Origin: DATFVA01 sp963745945
GTDB taxonomy: Bacteria; Bacteroidota; Ignavibacteria; Ignavibacteriales; Ignavibacteriaceae
Reading direction: 5' to 3'
NCBI GenBank assembly: GCA_963745945.1
Contig: CAVUZG010000002.1
Location: forward strand, 62,001-126,000
DNA: 64,000 bases
Each line of letters begins with the position of its first letter. The stretch's first letter is position 1. A program made the translations under genes and the position numbers. Of the stretch, positions 29,332-38,930 are shown in pieces. The notes below the pieces were generated by a model. That model was given only the letters and a program-made list of their open reading frames with translations, was not told where the DNA came from and made no database searches.

Positions 29332-30741
29332 ATGGAAGAATTTATTTCAAAATCTGCATCATTTTATGCAGAATTCCTGAAAAATATTGATGCCCAATTA
29401 AAAAAGAACCAGGGACAGTCTCTTGTTAGTTTTATCTTCCCTGCTGATAACATAGATTTGACTGCAAAATTAGGCGGACTCTGCAAAACACAGGGAATTC
29501 TTTTTTATTCTGAAAAACCATCTGAAAAAACATCATTGTTTGGGAAAAATTCAATCCTTACGTTAACAGAAAAAGGTGAAAAAAGATTTGCTTCTCTTGA
29601 TAAGAAAATGAAGGAGAGCGGGGAAAATTTTATCTCAAATAAAAAAGACTACGAAAATCTTTATGTTCCCCTTTTCATGGGTGGAATGAAATTCACTGTT
29701 GAACATTCAGATGAAGACTGGAAGGATTTTGATGATTCAACCTGGTTTATTCCTGAATTAATTTACATAAGAAATAATGGTGAATACTACTTTGTTTTTA
29801 ATGCCCTGATATCATCCAAAATAAAATTAGAACCACTGCTTGCAAAATTTGAAAATGCTTTAAAGCCATTATTTGTAACACCTGCTGCAGAACAAAATAA
29901 AAATCTGAGAATATTGAAGAAAACAGGAAATGAACCGAAAGACAAAAAGAAATGGAAGAACCAGGTTAACCAGGTATTGGAGAAAATTGAAGATGGAAAT
30001 CTTCAAAAGATTGTACTCTCAAGAAAAGTTGAATTGGTATTTACAACGGACATTCTGATTGAACCAATCATTAAAAGCCTTGCTGAAAATTATCCGGAAT
30101 GTACCCTGTTTCTTTATCATTTCGGAAAATCTTCTTTTATCGGAGCTTCTCCTGAGACCCTTGCAGTTATAAAAGAAAATGAAATGCATATGGAAATTCT
30201 TGCTGGTTCGGCGGGCAGAGGTACTGATAAAATAGATGATCAGGAAATTGAAAATAATATTTTAAATAATGAAAAAAATATCAACGAACACAGTCTGGTT
30301 GTAAATTATATAAAAGAAAGTCTTCAAAACACCGTAGAAAATATTGAAATAAGCCAGCCTTCCGTAAAAAAACTATTAAATATTCAGCACCTGAGATCAA
30401 CTGTTGATGTTAATTTAAACAATGACATTTCTTTTATAAATATCATTGGGAAAATTCACCCTACTCCTTCTGTTTGCGGTTTGCCAAAAGATGTCGCCTT
30501 AAATTCAATAAAAAAAATAGAAGATCATCAGCGGGGATTATATGCCGGTTTGATCGGCTGGTTTAATTTTCAGAATGAAGGTGAATTTGTGCTCGCAATC
30601 CGTTCTGCTTTGGTTGTCGGTAACAAACTAAATGCTTATGCAGGTTGTGGTATCGTTAAGGGAAGTAATCCCGATGAAGAATTCAGGGAGACTGAATTGA
30701 AATTGAAACCATTTCTTGGTATCCTCAATAATGAACATTAA
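29332..30741 (+). CDS. menF: Isochorismate synthase
   Basis: A 469-residue chorismate-binding enzyme that turns chorismate into isochorismate, the first step of menaquinone synthesis. The conserved C-terminal domain shows KIVLSRKVEL (catalytic Lys region), GASPETLAV, AGSAGRGTD, EHSLVVNYIKESL, LRSTVDVNL, HPTPSVCGLPKDVALN, RGLYAGLIGWFN and YAGCGIVKGSNPDEEFRE, all as in MenF/EntC. An aminotransferase-type role is unlikely because no glutaminase partner is next to it and menD follows directly, overlapping by 11 bases. No ribosome binding site is obvious. Confidence 0.93.
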   Translation: MEEFISKSASFYAEFLKNIDAQLKKNQGQSLVSFIFPADNIDLTAKLGGLCKTQGILFYSEKPSEKTSLFGKNSILTLTEKGEKRFASLDKKMKESGENFISNKKDYENLYVPLFMGGMKFTVEHSDEDWKDFDDSTWFIPELIYIRNNGEYYFVFNALISSKIKLEPLLAKFENALKPLFVTPAAEQNKNLRILKKTGNEPKDKKKWKNQVNQVLEKIEDGNLQKIVLSRKVELVFTTDILIEPIIKSLAENYPECTLFLYHFGKSSFIGASPETLAVIKENEMHMEILAGSAGRGTDKIDDQEIENNILNNEKNINEHSLVVNYIKESLQNTVENIEISQPSVKKLLNIQHLRSTVDVNLNNDISFINIIGKIHPTPSVCGLPKDVALNSIKKIEDHQRGLYAGLIGWFNFQNEGEFVLAIRSALVVGNKLNAYAGCGIVKGSNPDEEFRETELKLKPFLGILNNEH

Positions 30742-32494
30742 CCGGAATATTTTCTGGACAGAATTATTTTTTGATATCCTTGGAAAATCTGGTGTTAAAT
30801 ATTTTTGTATATCCCCCGGATCGAGAAGCACACCTTTAACTTTTTCAGCAGCCTCAAACAAAAAGTTTAAGTGTTTTGTTCATATTGATGAACGCAGCAG
30901 TGGATTTTTCGCTCTCGGGCTTGCTAAGGCTACCGGTCAACCTGTAGTTGTTATTACAACTTCCGGAACTGCAACGGCAGAATTATATCCCGCAATTATC
31001 GAAGCATATCAACAGAGAGTGCCTCTGATTATCTGTACAGCCGACCGTCCTCCAGAATTAATTGGCAGAGGCGCAAATCAGACAATTAATCAGAAAAATA
31101 TATACCACAACCACATCAGATACTTTAAAGATGCCGGCTTACCTTCTCCCGACATTTCAGGATTAAAAAGACTAATCGATATTGCGGGGAAAGCTGTTCT
31201 GAAGTCCGGACAGGGACCCGTGCACATTAATTTTCCTTTCCGCAAACCTTTCGAGCCAGGTTCATTTACTGATAAAATAAATAAAGAAAAGTTTCATAAA
31301 ATAAGGCAGTTAAAATCAAAAGCATTTTCTTTTAAGAAGGAAATAAACAAACATGATGAAAAACTCTTAAAAGAAATTCTAAAATCTTTAAATGATGCTG
31401 AACGAGGGTTGATTATCGCGGGACCATCTAAATACGATAGAAAAGAGAAATCTGATATTATAAAATTAGCGCGGGATTTTAATTTCCCGGTAATAGCAGA
31501 TGCCTCATCTCAATTAAGATTCGGGAATAGCTCAAATAAAAATATCATTACAAATTATGAAGGCTTTTTAAGAAATGATCTTTTCAGAAAATATAATTCT
31601 CCGGATTTAATACTGCAATTCGGCAGTACTCCTTCTTCAAAAGCCGTTGAAAGTTTTTTGGAACAAATAAAAACCAAAAGATATATTATAAATGAGTTTG
31701 GTGATGTGTTTGATCCATGGAATAACGCATCCGGTGTTCTCCAATGTTCCCCTTCCCAATTTTACAAGTTTTCTAAAAGAATCGGAGTAAAGAAAAAACA
31801 AACTCAAAGGAAATGGTTGAACGAATTTTTAGATGCAGATAGAGTGTCAGACAAGATTAAACAGAATTTAATTACTAATTCTTCTTTCCCGAATGAGTGC
31901 AGAATTATCCCTGAAGTAATTTCGTGTCTGCCAAATAATACCCACCTGATGATCTCCAATAGCATGCCGATCAGAGATTTCGATTACTTCGCACCTCTTA
32001 CTGGTAAAAATATAGTTGTGCATACCAATCGTGGTGCAAGCGGAATCGACGGTATCATTTCCACTGCACTTGGTATTAAAAAAGCTACTGCGGAACCAAC
32101 ACTTCTACTAACAGGTGATCTGGCTTTTTATTACGATATATCCTCCCTGCTCACGGCAAAAAAATATAATATCCCTCTTGTTATTGTTTTAATAAATAAT
32201 AACGGCGGAGGCATATTTGGAATGCTTCCTATTTCAGATTGCGGATTAAAATTCAGAGAATATTTTACTAGTCCGCATTATCTTGATTTTGCTTCTATTA
32301 TTCGGGGCTTCAAAGCAAATTACAAACTGGTTAAAAGCTGGGATAATCTTAAAAAATATATACATGAAGCTTTCCAAAGACACGTATTCACAATCCTGGA
32401 AATCAAAACCGATATTAAATCTTCCGTTAACCTGAGGAAAAAATATTTTAGTGAGACGAATAAAATAATCTCAAAGAGGTTGAATGAGAATTAA
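30731..32494 (+). CDS. menD: 2-succinyl-5-enolpyruvyl-6-hydroxy-3-cyclohexene-1-carboxylate synthase
   Basis: A 587-residue ThDP-dependent enzyme that joins isochorismate and 2-oxoglutarate. The N-terminus shows ISPGSRSTPL, HIDERSSGFFALGLAKATG (with the cofactor Glu) and TTSGTATAELYPAIIEAYQQ. The C-terminal ThDP site is TGDLAFYYDISSLLTAKKYN followed by INNNGGGIFGMLPI. The start at ATG 30731 overlaps the menF end (11 bases), better than the earlier TTG at 30716. It overlaps menH by 11 bases. Confidence 0.95.
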   Translation: MNINRNIFWTELFFDILGKSGVKYFCISPGSRSTPLTFSAASNKKFKCFVHIDERSSGFFALGLAKATGQPVVVITTSGTATAELYPAIIEAYQQRVPLIICTADRPPELIGRGANQTINQKNIYHNHIRYFKDAGLPSPDISGLKRLIDIAGKAVLKSGQGPVHINFPFRKPFEPGSFTDKINKEKFHKIRQLKSKAFSFKKEINKHDEKLLKEILKSLNDAERGLIIAGPSKYDRKEKSDIIKLARDFNFPVIADASSQLRFGNSSNKNIITNYEGFLRNDLFRKYNSPDLILQFGSTPSSKAVESFLEQIKTKRYIINEFGDVFDPWNNASGVLQCSPSQFYKFSKRIGVKKKQTQRKWLNEFLDADRVSDKIKQNLITNSSFPNECRIIPEVISCLPNNTHLMISNSMPIRDFDYFAPLTGKNIVVHTNRGASGIDGIISTALGIKKATAEPTLLLTGDLAFYYDISSLLTAKKYNIPLVIVLINNNGGGIFGMLPISDCGLKFREYFTSPHYLDFASIIRGFKANYKLVKSWDNLKKYIHEAFQRHVFTILEIKTDIKSSVNLRKKYFSETNKIISKRLNEN

Positions 32495-33305
32495 ATATGC
32501 CGATATCTTTCTTAATGTTAACAAGCCTGCAGATTTTAAAAATGATTTAATAAATATTTTTTTTCTTCACGGTTTCACAGGCTCCTCGGAAGACTGGAAC
32601 TTTGTACTCCCCGGTATTGACCGCCGCTTCAATAAATTTACTATTGATCTTATAGGCCACGGAAAAAGTGATTCCCCGAATGATAAATCTCTTTATTCAT
32701 GGGAACTTCAGGTCGAACAGATTAATAAAATTATCTCTCATTTTACAGAGGATAAAGTTATTGTGGCCGGGTATTCAATGGGAGGAAGACTTGCGCTTAG
32801 TTATGCTCACACATATCCTGAGAGAATACTCGGACTAATCCTGGAAAGCACTTCTCCCGGTATAAAAGAAAAACAAAAGAGAGAGAACAGGATTAAAGAA
32901 GATGAGAAGTTGGCTGAATTTATTTTGAGTCATTCAATTGAAGAATTCATTAATATGTGGGTTGACAAGGATATTTTTACAACTCAGCTTCGCTTCTCTG
33001 AAGAAAGAAGAAATGAAATTAAAAAAGCTAAAATGCAGAATAACCGGATTGGTTTGTCAAATTCATTAAAAGAATTCTCCACAGGAAAAATGCCGTATTT
33101 TTATAAATGGTTCAAAAACTTTAATGTCAGCACATTGCTGCTTACAGGTCAACTTGATACAAAATTTACCTCATTAAATAAAAGCATAGTAAATAAATTT
33201 CCTGCTGCTGAACATAAAATAATTAAGAATGCCGGACACAATGTTCACCTTGAAGAACCTGAAAAATATTTAACAGCAGTTAACAATTTTTTGGGGAAAT
33301 TTTAA
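32484..33305 (+). CDS. menH: 2-succinyl-6-hydroxy-2,4-cyclohexadiene-1-carboxylate synthase (MenH-type alpha/beta hydrolase)
   Basis: A 273-residue alpha/beta hydrolase. The oxyanion region is FFLHGFTGSSEDWNFV, the nucleophile elbow is AGYSMGGRLALSYA with Ser, an Asp is in LLTGQLDTKFT, and the catalytic His is in NAGHNVHLEEPEK. Together with its place between menD and menB this supports MenH, the pyruvate-eliminating step. Without the context it would read only as a generic hydrolase. The stop of menD lies within its first codons. The gap to menB is 124 bases. Confidence 0.9.
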   Translation: MRIKYADIFLNVNKPADFKNDLINIFFLHGFTGSSEDWNFVLPGIDRRFNKFTIDLIGHGKSDSPNDKSLYSWELQVEQINKIISHFTEDKVIVAGYSMGGRLALSYAHTYPERILGLILESTSPGIKEKQKRENRIKEDEKLAEFILSHSIEEFINMWVDKDIFTTQLRFSEERRNEIKKAKMQNNRIGLSNSLKEFSTGKMPYFYKWFKNFNVSTLLLTGQLDTKFTSLNKSIVNKFPAAEHKIIKNAGHNVHLEEPEKYLTAVNNFLGKF

Positions 33306-33429
33306 TATTGGGTTTTTCTCCTTTGTGCTTTAATAAATATTGATTACAACTTCTTCTATATATATTTATTCTAATTATCATAACTTTTCAATATTTTTAA
33401 TAGATACTTCTAAAAAACTGAGGTCAGCG

Positions 33430-34263
33430 ATGTCTTTTAACTGGAAAAAAGCTAAGGAATACCAGGATATCATTTATGAAAAGATGGGTGGGATTGCCAA
33501 AGTTACAATTAATCGTCCCGAAGTAAGGAATGCTTTCCGTCCCGAAACTGTTATAGAAATGTATGATGCATTTTCCAATGCACGCGAAGATCAGGAAATA
33601 GGCGTTGTTCTTCTTACTGGATACGGTCCTGCAAAAGATGGTAAATATGCTTTCTGCTCAGGCGGTGATCAGAGAATTCGTGGCGATCAGGGATATGTTG
33701 GAAAAGATGGAGTACCAAGATTAAATGTTTTGGATCTTCAGAAATTAATCAGGAGTATGCCTAAACCGGTTATTGCACTGGTAGCAGGATATGCAATCGG
33801 GGGAGGTCATGTTCTTCATGTTGTCTGTGACTTAACCATTGCCGCAGATAATGCAATCTTCGGACAAACAGGACCAAAAGTCGGAAGTTTTGATGGAGGA
33901 TTTGGTTCAAGTTATCTTGCAAGAATAGTAGGACAGAAAAAGGCAAGGGAAATCTGGTATCTTTGTGATCAGTATAACGCACAGGAAGCAGAGGATATGG
34001 GATTAGTTAACAAGGTTGTCCCTGTTGGAGACCTTGAAAAAACCGGTGTTGAATGGGCACAAAAAATTCTTGAAAAAAGTCCTCTTGCAATTCGTCTGAT
34101 AAAATCAGCATTTAATGCAGAACTTGATGGACAGGCAGGAATACAGGAACTGGCAGGAAATGCAACTTTATTATATTATATGAGTGAAGAAGCCCAGGAA
34201 GGTAAAAAAGCTTATCTTGAGAAACGAAAACCTGAATTTAACAAATTTCCTAAACTGCCTTAA
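33430..34263 (+). CDS. menB: 1,4-dihydroxy-2-naphthoyl-CoA synthase
   Basis: A 277-residue crotonase-fold enzyme that closes the second ring. Many family segments are present, e.g. VTINRPEVRNAFRPETV, KYAFCSGGDQRIRGDQGYVG, VAGYAIGGGHVLHVVCDLTI, FGQTGPKVGSFDGGFGSSYL, QKKAREIWYLCDQYNAQEAE and GNATLLYYMSEEAQEGKKAY, all as in E. coli MenB. ATG 33430 has GAGGT 6 bases upstream; a longer frame from 33340 starts with a poorly conserved tail and is rejected. menA follows after 12 bases. Confidence 0.96.
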   Translation: MSFNWKKAKEYQDIIYEKMGGIAKVTINRPEVRNAFRPETVIEMYDAFSNAREDQEIGVVLLTGYGPAKDGKYAFCSGGDQRIRGDQGYVGKDGVPRLNVLDLQKLIRSMPKPVIALVAGYAIGGGHVLHVVCDLTIAADNAIFGQTGPKVGSFDGGFGSSYLARIVGQKKAREIWYLCDQYNAQEAEDMGLVNKVVPVGDLEKTGVEWAQKILEKSPLAIRLIKSAFNAELDGQAGIQELAGNATLLYYMSEEAQEGKKAYLEKRKPEFNKFPKLP

Positions 34264-34275
34264 AACGGAAACTGA

Positions 34276-35172
34276 ATGGAAGAAAAAATAGAGATTCCCA
34301 CAAAACTGGAAAGCTGGATAATCGCAAGCCGGCCGAAAACACTTTTTGCAGCTATTGTTCCTGTGTTTGTAGGTTCAGGTGTTGCAATAAGTGAAGGCAT
34401 TTTTGTCCCGCTTTATTCTTTGGTTGCGCTTTTATGTTCAATACTTATTCAGATTGGAACCAACTATACCAATGATCTTTACGATTATACACGTGGTGCA
34501 GATAGTGAAAAGAGAAAAGGTCCGAGAAGAGTGCTTGCAAGCGGCTTAATTACAGTTACTGAAATGAAACTGGCAATCATTATTACTTTTTTAATTTCTT
34601 TTTCCCTGGGACTCTATCTTGTTTATGTCGGCGGGTGGTTAATTCTTGTGGTCGGTGTATTTTCTATAATTGCAGGGATAGCTTATACTGCGGGACCTTT
34701 CCCGCTTGCATATAATGGTCTAGGTGATATTTTTGTTTTCGGGTTCTTTGGAGTTATAGGAACTGTATTTACTTATTACCTCCATTCTCATCACGTAAAT
34801 TTTGTCTCTCTTCTTGCATCTATTCCAGTAGGATCGTTGGTAACAAATATACTTGTTGTAAATAATTACCGAGATATTGAGGAAGACCGTGCGGCTAATA
34901 AAAATACGCTTGCTGTAAAAATGGGAAAAACGTTTACACGATACCAGTTTATTTTCCTCATAATAATTTCATTCTTAACTCCGCTTGCCCTTTTTTTATT
35001 TTTCAACTACACTGTCTGGATTTTCCTTCCATACATAACAGTTCCATTTGCTGCGAAAGCAATTAAGATGATCACTACACTTGAAGGCACAGATTTAAAT
35101 AGAACACTTGAACTTACAGCAAAACTTTCCGCTCTGTTCGGCATACTATTTTCAGCAGGACTTGCACTGTGA
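34276..35172 (+). CDS. menA: 1,4-dihydroxy-2-naphthoate polyprenyltransferase
   Basis: A 298-residue inner-membrane prenyltransferase of the UbiA family with about eight helices. The first Asp-rich motif is TNDLYDYTRGADSEKRKGPR (near residue 72), the second is NNYRDIEEDRAANKNTLAV (near residue 196); the latter is typical of MenA. It attaches the isoprenoid side chain to DHNA. The stop overlaps the GTG start of menC by 4 bases. Confidence 0.94.
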   Translation: MEEKIEIPTKLESWIIASRPKTLFAAIVPVFVGSGVAISEGIFVPLYSLVALLCSILIQIGTNYTNDLYDYTRGADSEKRKGPRRVLASGLITVTEMKLAIIITFLISFSLGLYLVYVGGWLILVVGVFSIIAGIAYTAGPFPLAYNGLGDIFVFGFFGVIGTVFTYYLHSHHVNFVSLLASIPVGSLVTNILVVNNYRDIEEDRAANKNTLAVKMGKTFTRYQFIFLIIISFLTPLALFLFFNYTVWIFLPYITVPFAAKAIKMITTLEGTDLNRTLELTAKLSALFGILFSAGLAL

Positions 35173-36200
35173 CAAATCTTGAATTGACATATTCTCCTTA
35201 TAACTTAAAACTGACCAAACCTTTCATAACTTCGGTGGGGAAAATTTCTGAAAGAAAAGGATTTATAATTTCATTAAAAAGTAATAATAATGCTGAAGGA
35301 ATAGGTGAAGCTGCCGCTTTACCTGAATTTGGTTCAGAAAGTTATGAAGAAGATGAAAGCGCTCTAAAAAATATTAAACTTAAACTAAAGTTGGATTTAA
35401 ATAATCTTATACCCGCTATTGAAGAAAACCTTTCTGAATTTAATCACCTCCCGGCACTGCGGAGCGGTATTGAACAGGCCATCTTAAATTTAATTTGTGT
35501 TGAAAGAAAATCGACTCTCAGCGCATTATTAAATAAACCTACTTCACGAAATATCAGTGTGAATGGGATAATTGGTTTAATAAACCCTGAAGAAGTTTTA
35601 AAAAAAGTCAGGGAATTAAAGTCCGGCGGATTCAGAACGATAAAAGTTAAAGCGGGTCGAGAAGATTTCAAAGAAGATTTAAAGATTCTGGATATTGTCA
35701 GGAACGAAACCGGTAAAAATTTTAAAATAAGAATGGACGTTAATGGGAAATGGGATACAGACCAGGCCATTGGCAATCTTGAACAGTTAAAAAAATACGA
35801 TGTTGAATATGTTGAACAGCCTGTCTCGCGTGTCGAAGAATTCCTCAGGTTAAGCGATGCATCTTCAATTCCCCTGGCAGCTGATGAATCAATAAGAAGT
35901 TATAAAGATGCAATAAGCATAATTGAAAATAACCTGGCTCCGGTATTAATTCTAAAACCAATGATGCTCGGAGGATTAATTACAACATTGAGAATTATTG
36001 AAGAAGCTGAAAAACATGATTTAAAAATTGTGATTACTTCCTCTCTTGAAACATCTATCGGCAGATCTATTGCTGTGTTCGCTGCTGCAATAGTAAAACG
36101 GCAAACAGCTCACGGGTTAGCCGTTGCAGATTATTTTGATGATAAAATTGTTTCTAATCCTTTCCCTATAAAAAACGGATTAATAAATCTTGAGTACTGA
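35169..36200 (+). CDS. menC: o-succinylbenzoate synthase (enolase superfamily)
   Basis: A 343-residue enzyme. The catalytic Lys motif is FRTIKVKAGREDF, the metal ligands are in IRMDVNGKWD, VEYVEQPVSR and IPLAADESIR, and the other Lys is in VLILKPMMLGGL. A capping domain (about residues 1-95) is included. It starts with GTG at 35169 overlapping the menA stop and ends with a 1-base overlap with menE. Dipeptide epimerase relatives share this fold, but the gene order fixes the assignment. Confidence 0.92.
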   Translation: MTNLELTYSPYNLKLTKPFITSVGKISERKGFIISLKSNNNAEGIGEAAALPEFGSESYEEDESALKNIKLKLKLDLNNLIPAIEENLSEFNHLPALRSGIEQAILNLICVERKSTLSALLNKPTSRNISVNGIIGLINPEEVLKKVRELKSGGFRTIKVKAGREDFKEDLKILDIVRNETGKNFKIRMDVNGKWDTDQAIGNLEQLKKYDVEYVEQPVSRVEEFLRLSDASSIPLAADESIRSYKDAISIIENNLAPVLILKPMMLGGLITTLRIIEEAEKHDLKIVITSSLETSIGRSIAVFAAAIVKRQTAHGLAVADYFDDKIVSNPFPIKNGLINLEY

Positions 36201-37717
36201 TGCAAATACTTTCGGAGATTGTAAATAAAAATGTAAATATACCTGAAGCCAATCCCGCAATTGTTACTGACCATGAGGCTCTTTCTTATAGCCAACTTGA
36301 AAACAGAATTCTTTCCTCAGCAGCATACTTCAGCTCAATAGGCATCCGAAGAAATACAAAGGTTGCATTACTTAGCAGCAATTGTGCCGATTACGTAATA
36401 AATATTTTGGCAGCCTGGTTATTGAATGCTATAGTTATTCCTTTGAATATAAAACTAAGTGATACTGAATTATCAGAGATAATAAAATTCTCGGATGCAG
36501 AGTTTCTTCTTATTGATAATAAAGTATCACGAAATATTTCTACATCAATATCTCAGATAGATTTTCATGTTGCCTCTCATAATAAATTCACAAAAACCAA
36601 TCAGCACAAAATTGATACAGAAAATATTGCACTTATAATGTTTACCTCGGGCGCAACAGGGAAACCCAAGGGAGTAATGCATTCGATAAGTAATCTTTTA
36701 AACAGCGCTGACAACAGCCAATCTCTTTTATCTCAAAATTCAAAAGACAAATGGCTTGCCAGTCTGCCTTTTTATCACATCGGTGGACTCTCAATTATTA
36801 TACGTTCACTGAGATTCGGATCAGTTTTAATTATACCGGAATTCCTGAATAATAACGATCTAAAAATTTCATTTGAAAAATTTAATCCGTCATTTGCCTC
36901 TCTTGTTGCTGCTCAATTGAAAAGACTATTGGATTCAGATTGGAGTCCGGGAAAAGAATTGAGACACTTGTTACTCGGCGGTGGATTTTCAGATCGGCAA
37001 TTAATTCAAAAAGCTTTGTCGAATAATTATCCCATCTCTAATGTATATGGTTCCACTGAAACATCAGCATTTATAACTGCGAACAGTATGGAGGGAATGA
37101 AATTAAAACCTTCCTCTGCCGGGCCTACTTTGGGTGATAATAAAATTTCTATTGTTGATGATAAGTTTAAGAATCTCCCGGTTGGTTCATCCGGAGAAAT
37201 AATGGTTGAAGGTAATACACTTTTCCTAGGTTACTATAAAGATGAAGAAACTACAAAGTTAAAATTAAGAAATGGGAAATTCCTCACCGGGGATATTGGC
37301 TTTATTGATAAAGATGGTTATCTCTTTATTGAAGCACGTAGAAATGATTTAATTGTTACAGGCGGAGAAAATGTTAATCCACTGGAAGTTGAAAACTTAT
37401 TAAATGAAATTCCAGGGATAATAGAAAGCTGCGTGTTTGCTTTACCTGATGAAGAATGGGGTCAAATAGTTGCGGCCGCAATTGTTTTAAACGAAAAAAT
37501 TTCAACTCAGAAAATGGTAGAATTTATGAAGGGAAAAATTGCCGGTTATAAAATACCTAAAAGATTTTTCACTGTTGAAAAAATACCTAAAAGTCCGCTG
37601 GGAAAAATTATGCGGGAAAAGTTGAAGAAAGGAATTAGTCTCCTTGTCGTAATCATTTTAGATGTTTTGATAATCCTTCTATTAGTTCGGGCAGCAGGGG
37701 TGATTTTTTCCATTTAA
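36200..37717 (+). CDS. menE: o-succinylbenzoate-CoA ligase
   Basis: A 505-residue acyl-adenylate enzyme. Motifs are FTSGATGKPKGVMHSI (P-loop), LPFYHIGGLSII, NVYGSTETSAFIT, GDIGFIDKDGYLFIEARRND (with the hinge near it) and IPKSPLGKIMREKL with the C-terminal Lys. The last 30 residues after REKLKKG are hydrophobic, unlike the family, and read through the end of the convergent hotdog gene by 65 bases; a frameshift or read-on near 37630 is possible, but the catalytic core is complete. Confidence 0.92.
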   Translation: MQILSEIVNKNVNIPEANPAIVTDHEALSYSQLENRILSSAAYFSSIGIRRNTKVALLSSNCADYVINILAAWLLNAIVIPLNIKLSDTELSEIIKFSDAEFLLIDNKVSRNISTSISQIDFHVASHNKFTKTNQHKIDTENIALIMFTSGATGKPKGVMHSISNLLNSADNSQSLLSQNSKDKWLASLPFYHIGGLSIIIRSLRFGSVLIIPEFLNNNDLKISFEKFNPSFASLVAAQLKRLLDSDWSPGKELRHLLLGGGFSDRQLIQKALSNNYPISNVYGSTETSAFITANSMEGMKLKPSSAGPTLGDNKISIVDDKFKNLPVGSSGEIMVEGNTLFLGYYKDEETTKLKLRNGKFLTGDIGFIDKDGYLFIEARRNDLIVTGGENVNPLEVENLLNEIPGIIESCVFALPDEEWGQIVAAAIVLNEKISTQKMVEFMKGKIAGYKIPKRFFTVEKIPKSPLGKIMREKLKKGISLLVVIILDVLIILLLVRAAGVIFSI

Positions 37718-38054
37718 TTCTATCTACAAAAACATGAACAGTTTTAACTTCATTCGTAATTTTACCATCCTCATTTTTACATATATAATTTAATTCGAAT
37801 GAACTTTCTTTAAGTTTACTTACCGAAACTTCAATTAAATATTTTTCGCCCGGTTTTAATGGAAGCAGGTAATCTGCTTCAGTGTGAATAATCGGGACAA
37901 CATATTTATCATTATTCCAATAATCAAAACCCAGGTTAAATGATTTTATTAAATCTTCGTAAGCCGAATGACAGAGTTCAAAAACTCTTCCAAAAAATAA
38001 AATCCCCGCCGGGTCGCAATCAAAAAAATTTATTTTTCCGTTTAGAGTATGCAT
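37653..38054 (-). CDS. Hotdog-fold acyl-CoA thioesterase, candidate DHNA-CoA thioesterase (MenI)
   Basis: A 133-residue 4-hydroxybenzoyl-CoA-thioesterase-like protein. The N-terminal motif FFDCDPAGILFFGRVFELCH holds the catalytic Asp and the start of the central helix, as in the 4HBT/YbgC subfamily. Downstream are IHTEADYLLPLKPGEKYLIE and ESSFELNYICKNEDGK. Hydrolysis of DHNA-CoA is the only step between MenB and MenA not covered by the men operon here, and this gene meets menE tail to tail. The assignment to MenI is inference from context; a general acyl-CoA thioesterase is the alternative. It lies 5 bases after the nitrilase gene, on the same strand. Confidence 0.8.
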   Translation of the reverse strand: MHTLNGKINFFDCDPAGILFFGRVFELCHSAYEDLIKSFNLGFDYWNNDKYVVPIIHTEADYLLPLKPGEKYLIEVSVSKLKESSFELNYICKNEDGKITNEVKTVHVFVDRIKWKKSPLLPELIEGLSKHLK

Positions 38055-38059
38055 ATTTT

Positions 38060-38822
38060 TCAGATTAACCTGATATCATTTAAAAATGGCAGACTATTTT
38101 TCACTTCATCGGCCTTTTCTTTTAAAATTTCAGCCGTAACTATTTTTTCTTCTTCAGGTACAGAAATAAGCTCTATTCCCATAGGATCAACAATACTGCT
38201 GAATCCGGGATAATTTAACTTCGGATCATTCCCTACCCTGTTTACTCCAAGCACATAACATTGGTTTTCAATAGCTCTTGCTTTTAGTAAAGTTCTCCAA
38301 TGCTCAATTCTTGTGTCAGGCCAGTTCGCAATTACAATTATGATATCGACTTTATTTTTTGCATACTGTCTGAACAACTCAGGGAAACGCAGGTCATAAC
38401 AGATAGATAATCCCGCGCTAAAATCATTTATTTTTGTTATTACAGTCGCTTCACCCTTAGTGTAATTCTTATCTTCAGTTGAATATGAAAACGGATGTAT
38501 CTTTCTATAAGTTTTTACCAGTTTGCCCATGAGGATTTATATGCAGCAGCGAATTAAAATATTTTTTGTCACTTTTTTCTATTATTCCCGAAAAGATATT
38601 AGTATCATATTTTTTTGCCAGCTCTGAAAAAAAAGAAAAACTCTCCCCATCCAATTCTTCCGCAAATTCTGAAGCTTTCATTGTAAAGCCTGTTAAAGTC
38701 ATTTCGGGAAAAACCAGCATGTCCTGTTTCTCAAAATTATGTGATAGAAGCCAGCTTAATTTATCGCTATTCTGTTTTTTATTTTCCCATTCAGGATCAT
38801 ACTGTATAAGCCCGACTTTCAT
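38060..38822 (-). CDS. Nitrilase-superfamily amidohydrolase, YafV/omega-amidase-like (one frameshift)
   Basis: A protein of about 253 residues. The catalytic triad can be placed: Glu in MLVFPEMTLTGF (near residue 40), Lys in KTYRKIHPFSY (near 110), and Cys in AGLSICYDLRFPEL (near 145). Two halves overlap; the break is at the three C at 38526-38528 (plus strand). Deleting one base joins LLHINPHG to KLVKTYRKIHPF as in the family. Omega-amidases of this group deaminate 2-oxo-acid amides. The start lies 109 bases from the FG-GAP gene, divergently. Confidence 0.85.
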
Positions 38823-38930
38823 TTGTGGAAACTCATAAATTTGTTTTCTTTTTTGATTAATACTTCTTTTTATTCTAAGTTCCGAGTGTAAATTACATTA
38901 TCTGCTAATTTAAACAAAGAGAGGGATACT

